Shown here: piece by piece, positions 24,381 to 34,896 of the stretch
Layout of the letters: each line of letters begins with the position of its first letter
How positions within the stretch are numbered: position 1 is the stretch's first letter
From: Dryococelus australis
Taxonomy: Eukaryota; Arthropoda; Insecta; Phasmatodea; Phasmatidae
Assembly: GCA_029891345.1 (NCBI GenBank)
Contig: CM057009.1
Coordinates: forward strand, 296,794,466 to 296,858,465
Direction: 5' to 3'
DNA length: 64,000 bases
Program-made: the position numbers and the translations under genes
The notes under the pieces: model-generated
The model's input: the letters and a program-made list of their open reading frames with translations, nothing else
Databases searched by the model: none
Told to the model about the DNA's origin: nothing

Positions 24381-25555
24381 AAATTTAAATATTAGTGAAT
24401 AAATTGTTTAAGTAAATGCTATTTTTATACAGAATAACAGTCGATTATGTTGAAAAATGCAATTATAGTCCCATAAGGAGGGAGAGTACTGGCTATTTGG
24501 AACACAGCCGAAGTAAACTGAGGGGAGTGTGCGGGAACGTGCTCGAGCGGAGCCAGGCTGCCGAGCGGAGAAATGACCTACAGTATGTGAAGTATGTAGC
24601 CGGGACTTGGCCGCGGCCTTGGAGGCAGGTAGAGCAGTGTTGCCACTCCTCCGCCGCGACCTTGCCAACACTGTCCTAGGCTCTGCTCCTGCCCTCGTCT
24701 TTGTCTGCCTCGCGCGCCGTACGCCCGCTGCCAACACTCTCCTCGACTGCCTCGCGAATCTAGGCAGACGGCTAATGTCCTCGACTGCACAAGGTCCATC
24801 TCTCTCGTCTAAACGCTGCGACGAGGTCTGCCTCGTCGCCAACAATGAACCGTGGACAGGACATCCTCCGAGACTACTTTGAACAATGTGAAACCGCTTT
24901 TACACATACGATAATACGCACCCATCCAAATGAGGGTATACAGTTGGCAAGAAAATATATCAGACTGTGATTGCAAGCAGCCATGTTTGTCTGTTCCTTG
25001 CCGGACATTCCTGCACCCATACCTCTTGTGGCGTCTGATTTAAAACTTACTTTTACACTTTCAACTGAACATAGTACATTTCCTGTGTTTGGTTATTTTC
25101 TGGAGAAATAATAGTTGTCATTACTTCTGAATCAGCCCTCGTAATTAGCTCGCAAATTTATGGTTATAAATAAAAAAAAACCATTTCCTTTTTTCAGCGT
25201 TAGTCGCGGGATAATTTAGGCGTCTTAAGGAATTTATTTTTAAGCACGGCAAAGGATATTTTCTTTTGAGAACTTTGCAACACTGTTTGTTATTATCGAT
25301 TTGTTTTGAGAAAAACATGTTTCTTCCACAAATAATTTCCTTTGCAGTTGACAGTGGGTGAAGCAGATTTACTTGATTCGCTCCGGATGACAACACGAGT
25401 TGTAACGACATATTTAGAAGTACATACATCAGGTAAAAGGAAAAAACCGTCTGCGACTATTATTTAAATGTTGCACAGTTTGTGGATTGTGATACTTTTC
25501 TAAGCACCTCTCTTCAGACTCCATTACTGGATGCAGAGTTAAGGGGGCCGCCTAC
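24381..25555. other. Non-coding stretch with a GC-rich island
   Basis: Positions 24500-24860 are GC-rich, with overlapping frames of 73-145 codons open on both strands. None carries a motif. Two CAGTGTTGCC-like words face each other at about 24635-24675. Neither a gene nor a specific element is supported. Confidence 0.4.
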
Positions 25556-25559
25556 CTGT

Positions 25560-25650
25560 CGCGACATGACGCAGGAGCGAGCGAACGATAAGGGCGACAC
25601 TGGCACGCGCATCAAGTGCCGCATCGTCCCTATGGGCGAAGCACTAAACT
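25560..25650 (-). repeat. Dispersed repeat block D, copy 2
   Basis: The minus strand reads CGATGCGGCACTTGATGCGC, then GTGTCGCCCTTATCGTTCGC. It aligns along its length with the blocks at 9.5, 31.6 and 57.2 kb. Confidence 0.5.
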
Positions 25651-26906
25651 TGCGCGCAAGCTTTTCTAACAGTTTTTTCTATGGGACTTTAAACGGTGGC
25701 TATATTATTTTACTGATTGAAAGTCTAATGCAAAGTTCAATGCACGATTGTATCAGAGTTTCACGTAGATCCAGTAAGCACATTTTGACATAAGGCAGTC
25801 TCAAAAGGCTGTTTATAGCTACATATGTTGGAGAGCCTGGAAGTAATGGTTCTAATATGCGTAGTGTCATGAAAGTGAAATTCCGTCATCGCCTGAAGTT
25901 TGTTTTCGTAAATTAGCACAGTGGGCGCACATGGAATAGGTTAATAAAAAAAAACATATTTCCCAACACACCGCAACACATTTCTAGCGCCTATTAGGCA
26001 TACCCCTTAAACTTTTCTCCACCAGCAACAGGCCAACCAGAAGTACCAACCGCCGATTTTGTCAGTGTAAGTACTAATACCATTATTGAAACACTGTGGG
26101 TTCTACCAGAGAATTATTAATTTCCACCTGGTAACAGAAATTTGACGCATTGGTTTACAGAGTTCGATTGGTTAAGGAAGTGGTTCACACCATCAAATAA
26201 TGTCCCCCGCCTCTCCACAGGCCTGTATATACACCGGGCTACTTCCAGGAACCTCTCGGGGGTGCGTCACCCTGCTCGGCGAGGGGTCGTCAGCAGTCTC
26301 CCCCCAAATCCCGCTTTTGTGGGTCAGACAGCTTGCATGTTGCCAGACCTCCCTATCCTTGCCTATCGCCCTTGTGCCACCCGCTAACCGCTCGCTCAGG
26401 CAAGCAGTGAGCAGGCTGGCTTGGTGCGCCCGATCAGCTGTATCTCGCGCGCCGCGCACGCACAGTCATGTTGCGTCGTTATCTAGTGTATTAGAGTTTC
26501 TCATTACGTAACTAATGCATTTTGCAGAAATGTTATAGCATTGCGAAAATTTACGAGAAACTTCGATGTCTTAAATGCTGATTTAAATTAATTTCTCCCC
26601 TCACAAATAAATTGATACAAAAAAATTAAATAGTTACACAAACTAAAATTTGTTTACACTGAAAACATAATGTAGATTACCAATGAATACTCTTTAGAGA
26701 AAATTTATTATAGAACTGAAAATCAAATTGGAAAGTGGCAAATCCAATTTATTTACAAATACTATAAATTATAGCAATAAGTATTTTGCTCATAAAAATT
26801 ACAATGAAGGTGCATTATTACGTGAAATAACCTCGTTACACAATGTTCAATGTCCAGTTTTATGTACGCATGAACACGAACTTATTTCTATATTTAAAAC
26901 TCTGAT
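25651..26906. other. Non-coding stretch with a GC-rich island
   Basis: The island at 26200-26470 keeps frames of 81-103 codons open on both strands without any recognisable domain. The remainder is AT-rich. Confidence 0.4.
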
Positions 26907-27010
26907 TATAGTTTATTCGAGACTTCACGCTTTTTGAATCAAACCTTTGAAAAAAATCACCCCACTTATGACGTACTCAGTTGCTACCTAAATATAATTT
27001 ATTGTTTTCA
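26907..27010 (-). repeat. Family B MITE, right-end fragment
   Basis: The plus strand begins TATAGTTTATTCGAGACTTC, then GAATCAAACCTTTGAAAAAA and TCACCCCAC. This is the reverse complement of the conserved family B right end. Similarity is lost beyond about 27010. Confidence 0.6.
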
Positions 27011-28385
27011 TCTTCACTTGCCTTTGATTTAGCCTGACGTACATGCGTGCATATGCACACGCAGATACTCACACGGGCACAAATATAACTACTTATTATA
27101 AATGAAAACATGTCCGCGGCAATTTATACAATTAGTAACAAAAGAGAAATTAAAATTAAGAATTGTCAGTTCGCACAGCAGAGAAAGCCGAGCGCTTAAG
27201 TTCAGCCCCGCGCTTAGCTCGCTCGCATAGCCGATGCCACAGGTCCGGTCCGCATGTGCCACTCCCAATCATTGCGCTGTGTAGTGTATAAATAAGGTCG
27301 AGTAAATAAAGTAATACTTATTTTGCTTTTTTTTTTTTCTGCATACAGACAATGCACAATAACTTCGGCAAAAACGTGCGGGCAATATACACGAATGATA
27401 ATCTCACTAATATTATTAATTTTGGTAATGAAATAAGTAGAGAAGGTGTTGTAAAATCAACAAATTTTTGTAGAGAGGTAACTTCACAGAGCGCAGAAAC
27501 CCATCTAGTATGACATAATAAGTAAAGATAACGATACGAGAATGCAAGCTAAGCAAACACTTAGACGTCAGGATACTATTAGGAAGTAATAAATGTTACT
27601 GGTCATCCTCGTGTGTTTTATGACGATTTGTTAATAAGATTACAGATATCTGATCGGGTTAATAAGCTATGGACGAATGGTTATACTAAGTATAACGATA
27701 TCTTGTCGGGTCTACGAGCTATCGAGGTATCCTCGAAAACTAATTTACCCCTATACACCCTTTTAGGAAATATATTTCTCAAATTTTCAAATTACATTGT
27801 AAAAATATTGGCAAGTCTGACGATTTTGAGGATATGGGTTTTTGTTAGGGACATAATTATTCTTTACATGTAACATAAATTGCACGCTGCAATTGTAACG
27901 AACTTTCATATTAATTAAACACTAGTGTTTAGCTTATTTCCTTCCACACAATGCTGTTTTAGAATTAGTAAAAACATTTTTCCTTGTTTTTTTTTTTAAA
28001 CTAATATTTGTTTGATCTTAAGTGTCTACTCGTCTTTCGCAAAACAAAATAAACCAAATGACTACCATCCTCTCTCTTCACTGAAACTTCAACCATGTAG
28101 GGAACCTTCCATCGAAAACTGCCCAGCAAATTGCCAAATCTTCCATAGAACCATCCGTACAGGCTTGCAAGGCATCTTCCACCGTAGCATACGCACTTTA
28201 GTGTTCCGTTTTAGTTTCCTTACACGCATGCGTGCATTGTAGAACTGACATTTCAGGATATTGCAGTCATAACCTTGAGTGTCGCGCCTTGCGGCTTATC
28301 AGCGGGCCGCGGCGACCCTTGTCCTCGCCCGCCACACCATGATCAACATGAGTGCAAGAAACTTCTCCCACACGCGACAACTTAC
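27011..28385. other. Non-coding stretch, nothing recognised
   Basis: Poly-T at 27329-27341. Frames at 27613-27873 and 28012-28242 show no domain. Confidence 0.4.
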
Positions 28386-28387
28386 AC

Positions 28388-28445
28388 TCTTCACAAACAA
28401 GTGAGCACTTTCCCAAACTAAGTCACTGCCCCGTTATCTGAATGC
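28388..28445 (+). repeat. Family A MITE, left-end fragment (long subfamily)
   Basis: ACAAGTGAGCACTTTCCCAA followed by AAGTCACTGCCCC matches the first 60 bp of the long subfamily (copies at 31957 and 34241). It lies just upstream of the mariner-like element. Confidence 0.4.
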
Positions 28446-28505
28446 GTGTCCGTACACAATGGCATGCAGGCCACTACTTCAGTTGGCAGCACATCAAAGA
28501 ATATA

Positions 28506-29754
28506 CAGAATGTCCACAATGTCTTGTTACCCCCCACCCGGTCCCCTACGACCCTGTATTAATACATGCAAGTGATCTATGTATGGTGTGTAGGTGTATT
28601 TATGGTATTTATTGTGTTATACCAGCGAATAAGCGCTTGAAAAGAGGATAGTTGTGAGTGTCTGGGTACACGAACGTCCTCATGCTGGGAAGACACTGCG
28701 TGAAGTGCGTGCCGATTTCCATACGATTCCACAAGGAGGCGCCACCAAAACAGGCTCTTCTGCGTTGGCAGCATAAATTCTTCGAAATAGGCAACATCAA
28801 AAATAAACCACGAACGGGAAGACCATCAACCAGAGTGTGACAGTGTCAGGCGGTCGAGGAATCAGTCACCAGGTCACCAAAGAAGTCGCTCCGCAAACGA
28901 TCAGCATAGCTTTGATTAACGCGAACGACACTGCATAAGCACATGAACGACCTGCATCTTCACGCATATCACCCGATGTTCGTTCAGGAGTTATAAGACA
29001 ATGATTTAACCCGCAGACGGGATGCATGTGCGTGGATGCTTAAGACATTCGACACACTCCTAAAACGTGAAAAGGTCATCTTCAGTGATGAGTGTGCCAT
29101 CTATCACCGCTGTCGATCACGGAACGTAGTGTTCTGGTCCAAGGAAAACCCACATTATGGCGATCATCCTCCGCATGTCATGATACGGGCTGCAATGAAC
29201 AGTCGACATCTGTTTGGACCAGGTTTCTTCGACGGGACAGTGAACCAGACATCTGGACATGCTGCGAACCTGGTTTGTGACAACTGGAAGAAATTGGTAT
29301 TCTGCATGACGTGTGGTTCCAACAGGATGGGGCGTTAACCTATTATGCCATCGCTGTTCGGGAATACCTTGCTGAGGTCGTTCGGGATCGTTGGATCGGC
29401 CGAGGTTCGGCAGTGTTGGCTGCTCCACTTCAATGGCCACCTGGAAGCCCAGATCTATAGACTTGTCATAATTCCCTTTGGGGTTTTATAAAAGGAGTGT
29501 GTTGCACAGCTGCGCTACGAAACCAAGGATGAAAAACACGCAGTGAGACTTGAATTTTCTCTAATCACCCCGTAAAGGCTTCGGAAGATGTCCCACAGAA
29601 CATGACGCAAAATTATTCTCCGTCATGAGAATGATGGAGCCGAAACTGATCCACTGGACGTTTAAGGTTATGTTTCAACAAAAGATACCATAAATCCACC
29701 TACACACCATATATTAGTTGGGGGGGGGGGTAACATGACATTGTGGACACCTGT
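28506..29754 (+). mobile_element. Mariner-like element, about 1.25 kb, inactive
   Basis: Inverted termini: the left end is TGTCCACAATGTCTTGTTAC then CCCCC; the reverse complement of the right end is TGTCCACAATGTCATGTTAC then CCCCC. Both have a weaker outer ACAG match. The interior carries a decayed plus-strand transposase (see its own entry). No TA duplication is evident at the borders. In this superfamily the transposase cuts and pastes the element between its inverted repeats; here no intact enzyme is encoded. Confidence 0.8.
28640..29640 (+). pseudogene. Mariner-like transposase pseudogene
   Basis: Fragments lie in several frames. The N-terminal DNA-binding region is at about 28658-28980 (RFHKEAPPKQALLRWQHKF, GRPSTRV, later TLHKHMNDLHLHAYHP). 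The catalytic region at 29036-29338 has VIFSDECAIYHR (first Asp) and VFWSKENPHY. The second Asp motif, WFQQDGA, is near 29315, followed by DRWIGRGSAVL and SPDL, where the third acidic residue would lie. Frameshifts and stops separate the pieces (a TGA follows THSV in the N-terminal part; the 29036-29338 frame ends before WFQQDGA). The motif set matches a mariner-like family widespread in insects and crustaceans. Confidence 0.75.
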
Positions 29755-29979
29755 GTTCTAGGAAGGGACGTACGGCGAGTGTATTGTTTAAATTTATGGC
29801 CATTTCTGTTCAAGAGTACGAATTTGCATTTTAGTAACATTAGTGTGTTGCAACGTCAAGGTTTCACTGGAACTGCGAATGAAGTGAATAGTATTGTATT
29901 GGGGTTGGAAAGGGCTTATTAACGTCCCCCTGTCTCATACCTGAAGGTTTATCAAGGGACGGCTTACAAACAAACTAAC
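29755..29979. other. Non-coding spacer
   Basis: Nothing recognised between the mariner-like element and the tRNA-like segment. The last part (AAAGGGCTTATTAACGTCCC) may be the body of the adjacent SINE. Confidence 0.35.
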
Positions 29980-30075
29980 ACCCATACCTCACCTAGGATT
30001 CGAACCCAGAACTTCCCGCTCCCCAGATCGACGCGACGGAGCACCAAACGACTACGCCAAGGGAAGTCTGCAGTA
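29895..30075 (-). repeat. tRNA-derived SINE-like segment
   Basis: The minus strand begins CTTGGCGTAGTCGTTTGGTG (A-box region) and reaches CTGGGTTCGAATCCTAGG (B box). A non-tRNA body follows, with GTGTTAGTTTGTTTGTAAGC and AATAAGCCCTTTCCAACCCC. The head is unlike family S. Seen once in this window. Confidence 0.55.
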
Positions 30076-30079
30076 GGGG

Positions 30080-31298
30080 ATACAAATTGAGAGGCAACGT
30101 AGATATTTAGAAGGGCTTTCAAAAGAGCCTTAAAAAATTCCGTACCAACACATTTATAAAACACCGAATTTCTTATACAAAGTTTTATTATACGTCTGTG
30201 TGTCAGCTGTTGTGTATTCTAATATTTAAAATAACTACCGAATATTTCAACGTGAATCTCTCTTCGAGGACAGGAATATAAGTAAATAGTATGTTGCATA
30301 TTCATAAACTGTTTTTGAAGCACAAATGTGGTCAATGGAAAAGTGTTAAAAGACATCGAACATCGCTGAAGTAGTTACATGGGACATAGAGTTCGCGATG
30401 AATGGATGTATTAATAAAAATAAAAACTAAATTTGATTCCTTATTTATTCACACAGCTATTATTTGCAGCAGTCAATTATCTATCTCCACTCCTACTCTT
30501 ATTATTTCTTATTTTTAATGTCTATTTCAACTCCAATTAACGTTCTTCAATGTCCGTTTCGTTATTGTCAATTAACTCACTCTATTAACACACGTTCAGT
30601 CTGTCCGTTGCCATCATTTTAACGTCTTTTACTCACGCATCTAGTACAATAGCCCAGCCGCACCCTTCACTGCTTGAGACTGGCAGCCGCAGATTTCCTT
30701 CCCGCTGGTCACTTCTCCCGCCGCTCGTCTGTCGCAGAAACTCAAGTCGCTCATCCATGCAACTACTCTCTGCCCGGAGACCCGTCGCACAATTTGTACT
30801 CTGCCGGCCTTGATCTGGAATGTTCGACTCACCCCTAGTCATGCGGACAGAATCTGGAGCAGAAAATTAGAAAATTCATCACAGACGCAGAAACTCAATT
30901 TAACCCGGGTCAGCAACGCAAACAGCAAAAAAAGATTATCGAGTCGGCTTGCGTTCTGCACCAGATACGCGGCAGCAGCCTATCGCTCGCCTGTCGTTGA
31001 AAACCACCCACTGACTTACTGCCGCCGCTAGCATATAACTGCTGTCCTTCACTTGCACTCACGCGGGATGCAAAGCAGCGAGCGCGTAACAGTAGTCCAT
31101 TGTTTGCGATATGTATTTTATTGTAAAGCTGTGTTTTGAATTACAGCGACAACGCTGTATTTTTCTCTAGAGTGCTGACTTACGATCCTAAGCCTATTGC
31201 CCATAGCCGACGCAGTACTTCCTTATGACCGGATGTACCTCGAGGCATTTAATATTGTTTACGAGGAACTCCCCGTAAGACTAACTGCATATCCCACG
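30080..31298. other. Non-coding stretch, nothing recognised
   Basis: Frames at 30633-30842 (minus) and 30810-31031 (plus) have no domain. The sequence shifts from AT-rich to moderately GC-rich at about 30650-31080. Confidence 0.4.
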
Positions 31299-31535
31299 TA
31301 TACGCCGTTCACGGACAAGTGACCTCTTTCAAAACCCTCGTTACTTTGTTTTTCAGCCATTTTTTTTATCTTTCAGCAATCTTTTTAAATAAATTTTGCC
31401 ATGCAAGTAATAAACACAGTGTGTATAATCCAACACACTCAACGTTAACGTCTAAGACTAAAATGAAACTTATTTAATGACTTATCGATGTGAGAAGGCT
31501 TTCCAAAGCGCTCATTTTACCGTGAATAGCCTATA
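31299..31535 (+). mobile_element. Family A MITE, short subfamily
   Basis: The left end TATACGCCGTTCACGGACAA is followed by GTGACCTC. The right end is GCGCTCATTTTACCGTGAAT then AGCCTATA. Interior CATGCAAGTAATAAACACAG is shared with the 23297 and 24146 copies. Confidence 0.78.
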
Positions 31536-31584
31536 CAAATGTTTCATACGTACTTAGCAGAGGAACACTTGACGCGATGGAAGC

Positions 31585-31935
31585 ACTTGCTAGTTCAGCG
31601 TCCTGCGCTAATGAGCGATGTAGCACTGGGCGCGCGTGTTATTATCGCCCGTATCGTTCTCTCGCTTATGGCCCTCAACGTACAAAACTGCTTCAGGAAC
31701 ATAAAATTCACGTGCGTCCCATGTGCTGATATATGAAAGGAACACACACTTCAGACGAGGCAAGTAACAATTTCAGAATGTCGCCCACAATATAAACACC
31801 ATTCCAGAGCACTCCAAAACAGCTATTGCCAAGCTCTGTATCTCAAAATACCTATACGCACTACACACATACAAAACTACTCGAGGGCTGGCACTGAACC
31901 TTCCTACACACTTTCCAGCAATAAAATAACAGCGT
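31585..31935 (+). repeat. Dispersed repeat, blocks D and C joined
   Basis: GCGATGTAGCACTGGGCGCG, then TTATCGCCCGTATCGTTCTC (block D), runs directly into GGAACATAAAATTCACGTGC, then CAGACGAGG and TATCTCAAAATACC (block C). This is the only place in the window where both blocks are adjacent and complete, so it is the best template for the family. Confidence 0.5.
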
Positions 31936-31956
31936 CACCGCTGAAAGTCCCATAGG

Positions 31957-32371
31957 TAAAGGCCGTTCATGATAAAGTGAGCACTTTAGAAATTAACCTT
32001 AGAAAAATGTCACTGCCCCTGAATGCATATATTGTAATAGGCGCAGCGAGTGACGTTTGCCCAGTAATGTTAACTATGGATGGAAAATATTTCTATATCT
32101 TAACATCGAATAAAACGTGTTAGGTAACCATTTGTGATAAATTTTTACTTTCGCTTTCTTTTTTTAAATACATCTAAGTGTAAAAATGAGTGGATTTGCA
32201 TAATATTCATTTCCCTAATAATTTTAAGTTTTACTTGACCGACCCATGAATAAAGTTACGAGGCCGATGGCAAAGTTAATTTTACTTAAGACGGAAGAAT
32301 ACATAACGTGCATTTAGGTAGATCTTTAGTGGGGCTTTCAAAAGTGCTCATTTTACCGTGAACAGCATATA
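31957..32371 (+). mobile_element. Family A MITE, long subfamily
   Basis: 415 bp. The left end TAAAGGCCGTTCATGATAAA runs into GTGAGCACTTTAGAAATTAA. The right end is GTGCTCATTTTACCGTGAAC then AGCATATA. The interior (TAGGTAACCATTTGTGATAA; CATGAATAAAGTTACGAGGC) matches copies at 34241 and 50967, and copies at 32651 and 51385 in reverse. Confidence 0.8.
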
Positions 32372-32420
32372 CACACAATGCGACGAGAACATTGCACGCC
32401 AGTTCGGAGCCTTGCGCTTG

Positions 32421-32599
32421 GATAAATGCATTTCATTATGGCCTCGGACTTTTGGTTTTGGGTATGGCGAATGTGTACATTGTGTTTATTAATCACATGG
32501 CAGGGCTTACATTAACAAGTGGGGGAAGGATATAAATTGGTTGAAAGAAAAAAGTAACTAGGACTTCAAAAGTGCTCACTTTATCGTGAACGGCATATA
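32421..32599 (+). mobile_element. Family A MITE, short subfamily, 5'-truncated
   Basis: Begins inside the element at GATAAATGCATTTCATTATG and runs to GTGCTCACTTTATCGTGAAC then GGCATATA. It is the closest relative of the 19621 copy. The left terminus is missing. Confidence 0.72.
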
Positions 32600-32650
32600 C
32601 CTAAGTATGTGCGCAACAGTCATGTGACAGCTACACAAGGCACGATGTAG

Positions 32651-33071
32651 TATAGGCTGTTCACGTTCAAGTGAGCACTTTTGAATGCCCTGCTTATGAT
32701 CTACTTTATGAACGTTGCGTCTTCTTCCGCCTTACGTAAAATTAACATTGCCACGGGCCTCAGCACTTTATTGATGCGACGGTCATGTGAAACTTAAATT
32801 ATTACGAAAGAAAATATTTTATAAAGCTGCTCATTTTTACACTTTTAAGCATTGGAAAAGAAGGAAGGGAAAGAAATAATTTAAGTTATCACAAATGGAT
32901 ACTAATAAGTTTTATTTGACGTTAAGATAGGGAATTACTTTCCGTCCTTAGTTACCAACTTCACCGGGCACATGTACTTCAGTGCGCCCGTTAAAATATA
33001 TGCGGACAGGGGCAGCGACATTTTTTAATACGGATTCCAAAAGTACTCATTTTATCGTGAACGGGCTTTAG
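32651..33071 (-). mobile_element. Family A MITE, long subfamily, inverted
   Basis: About 420 bp from TATAGGCTGTTCACGTTCAA to AGTACTCATTTTATCGTGAA then CGGGCTTTA. The interior is the reverse complement of the 31957 copy (for example TTATCACAAATGGATACTAA against the TAGGTAACCATTTGTGATAA block). The 51385 copy has the same orientation. Confidence 0.8.
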
Positions 33072-33214
33072 TAGATACGATTACTCATCTTTGTTGCAAG
33101 TCATCTAAAAATTGTGCAACTACGTTTTGCCTGATAAGAATGCCCATACAATCAAGAATCGATCAAATAATTTTAATTTTTTTGAATTTTTATAATTAAA
33201 AAATTTAAAGCCGT

Positions 33215-33420
33215 AAGTATTAAGTGATATATCACCGGACTCTTCTTTTCAAGGCGCATACGATCGTGATGCCATACCAAAATTCTGTCTTAGTCATGCT
33301 CTATCAATCCAGTCACGCGACCACCATGTTGGATTCACAGACTTCCTGCTCTAACGTTCCATGCATGCGACCGCCATCTCGGATCCCACCATTTTGGCAG
33401 CCAGTATGCCGCCATTGTTA
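33215..33420 (+). repeat. Repeat with CCGCCATCTT-like motifs, copy 1
   Basis: GACTCTTCTTTTCAAGGCGC, then ATACGATCGTGA, matches 60754-60786 (GACTCGTCTTTTCAAGGCGC, then ATACGGTCGAGA), and both are preceded by an AATT-rich stretch. Downstream are CCACCATGTTGGATT, CCGCCATCTCGGATC, CCACCATTTTGG and CCGCCATTGTT. The frame at 33224-33553 is not conserved at 60.7 kb. Confidence 0.5.
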
Positions 33421-33789
33421 CTGCACTTCATGCTATCTCATTCCATGTTGCCTCTTGTTCTCCAAGGGCTTTCTCCGAGTGCTCCCATTTTTTCTCTCGC
33501 ATTCTCTTTCTCTCACCTTTGTTCGATTTAGTCGCTCCACCGCAATCTTATAAATTTACCACCAAAAATATTCCAGTGATGCCTATTGGATTTACATTAA
33601 TTCCACTAGTTAACATTGTAATCATTTTCTGCTCCACCTCTTTCGCCCGACTCTTTATCGATGGGCCATATAGATTCAGACAGGGTGGTCACGACCCAGA
33701 CTTCCTGTCGCCACTAACCTACCGCAACTTGCATGTCGCTCCGTACACCTCTCGGTATATATACAATATAGGCCTAATGTAAAATTCAA

Positions 33790-33925
33790 TTTAACCAAAA
33801 ATAAAGCATAACTTAAAACGCTTGTGATATGCGGCACGTTTAGTAAACAACCAACCACGTCATACGTGGAGTGATTTTTCAAAGGTTTGATTCAGGATAC
33901 GTGAAGAGAGCGCGAATCGACGAAC
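33790..33925 (+). repeat. Family B MITE, right-half fragment
   Basis: TTGTGATATGCGGCACGTTT, then AAACAACCAACCACGTCATA, then GGTGATTTTTCAAAGG-like and TTTGATTCAGGATACGTGAA. This is the best-preserved example of the right-end core. The left half is absent. Confidence 0.62.
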
Positions 33926-34129
33926 TTAAGTCTTCACTCTTCGTGATGGGGTATCATGGCGTGTTGCGAGTTGTGTAGGAAAGCCGCACACAGCTACAGC
34001 AATCTTAGCTCCTAGCCGAGTGTAATGACTCCCCCCGCGGCATCGTGGCAGAGCACTCGCCGACCAGAGGATCGATAACTCGCTCGTGCTCGCCCCGCAA
34101 ACACTCGACACGACAGCCTGCCGGCTAGC

Positions 34130-34896
34130 GGCTCTGCACCATCGACGCCATACTTCGGTCTACCTGTACGTACTGTGTGTATTCTTACCCCATACCTGCA
34201 GTTCACATTTGCCATGCACCTCATCTCTTGCTAGTCATTATAGGCTGTTCACGATCAAGTGAGCACTTTTGATATCAACCTTATAAAAATGTCATTGCTC
34301 CTACCCGCATGTATTAACGAGCGTTTAGATTGACATGCACCTAGTAAAGTTGGTAACGATGAAAGGAAATTAGTTCCATACCTGAACGTCAAATAAAAAG
34401 TGGTAGGTAACCATTTATGATAACTTAAATTATTTCTTTCGGTTCCTCTTTTTTCACGCATCGAAGTTTAAAGATGAGCAGATTTGTAAATATCAACTCT
34501 TACAATTATTTGACGATTTCACTTCACTGACAAATGAATAAAGTGATGAGGCCCATGTCAATGTTGATTTTACGTAAGGTGGAAGATTGCACAACGTGAA
34601 TACAAGTACATCTCACGCAGGGCTTTCAAAAGAGCTCAGTTTACTATGAACTGTCTATACCAATATACCTATTTTCTCACGGTTTTTATTCATACTAATT
34701 ACAAATTAACTTTTTCATTTTTAATATAATTAAAAGTTCCGGTTATCAAAATTAGTACACTTTTATACTAACGCAAGTATAAAATTAATTTAATACGTGG
34801 CACGTATACGTATTTAGTGAACAACCAAGCAAGCCATGGGTGATTTTTCAAACGTTAAATTCAAAAACATGTACCTATCAACCACGAATAGACTAT
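34130..34896 (+). mobile_element. Family B MITE split by a family A MITE
   Basis: The left half ends ...CATCTCTTGCTAGTCATTA at 34240 and the right half resumes CCAATATACCTATTTTCTCA at 34660. Joined through a single TA, this matches the uninterrupted B sequence CTTACTAGGCATTACCAACA at about 49713. The right terminus is CACGAATAGACTATT (34884-34898), whose complement AATAGTCTATTCGTG fits the B terminus. The left limit is approximate because similarity fades. Confidence 0.65.
34241..34657 (+). mobile_element. Family A MITE, long subfamily, nested in family B
   Basis: 417 bp from TAGGCTGTTCACGATCAAGT to GAGCTCAGTTTACTATGAAC then TGTCTA. It is flanked by the duplicated TA at 34239-34240 and 34658-34659. 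The surrounding B element supplies the empty-site comparison, so these borders are the most secure of any family A copy. Confidence 0.88.

Noticed and set aside
24408-24882. 145-codon minus-strand frame and overlapping plus-strand frames
   Set aside because: Same GC-island effect: low-complexity Arg/Ala/Ser-rich peptides and no family motif.
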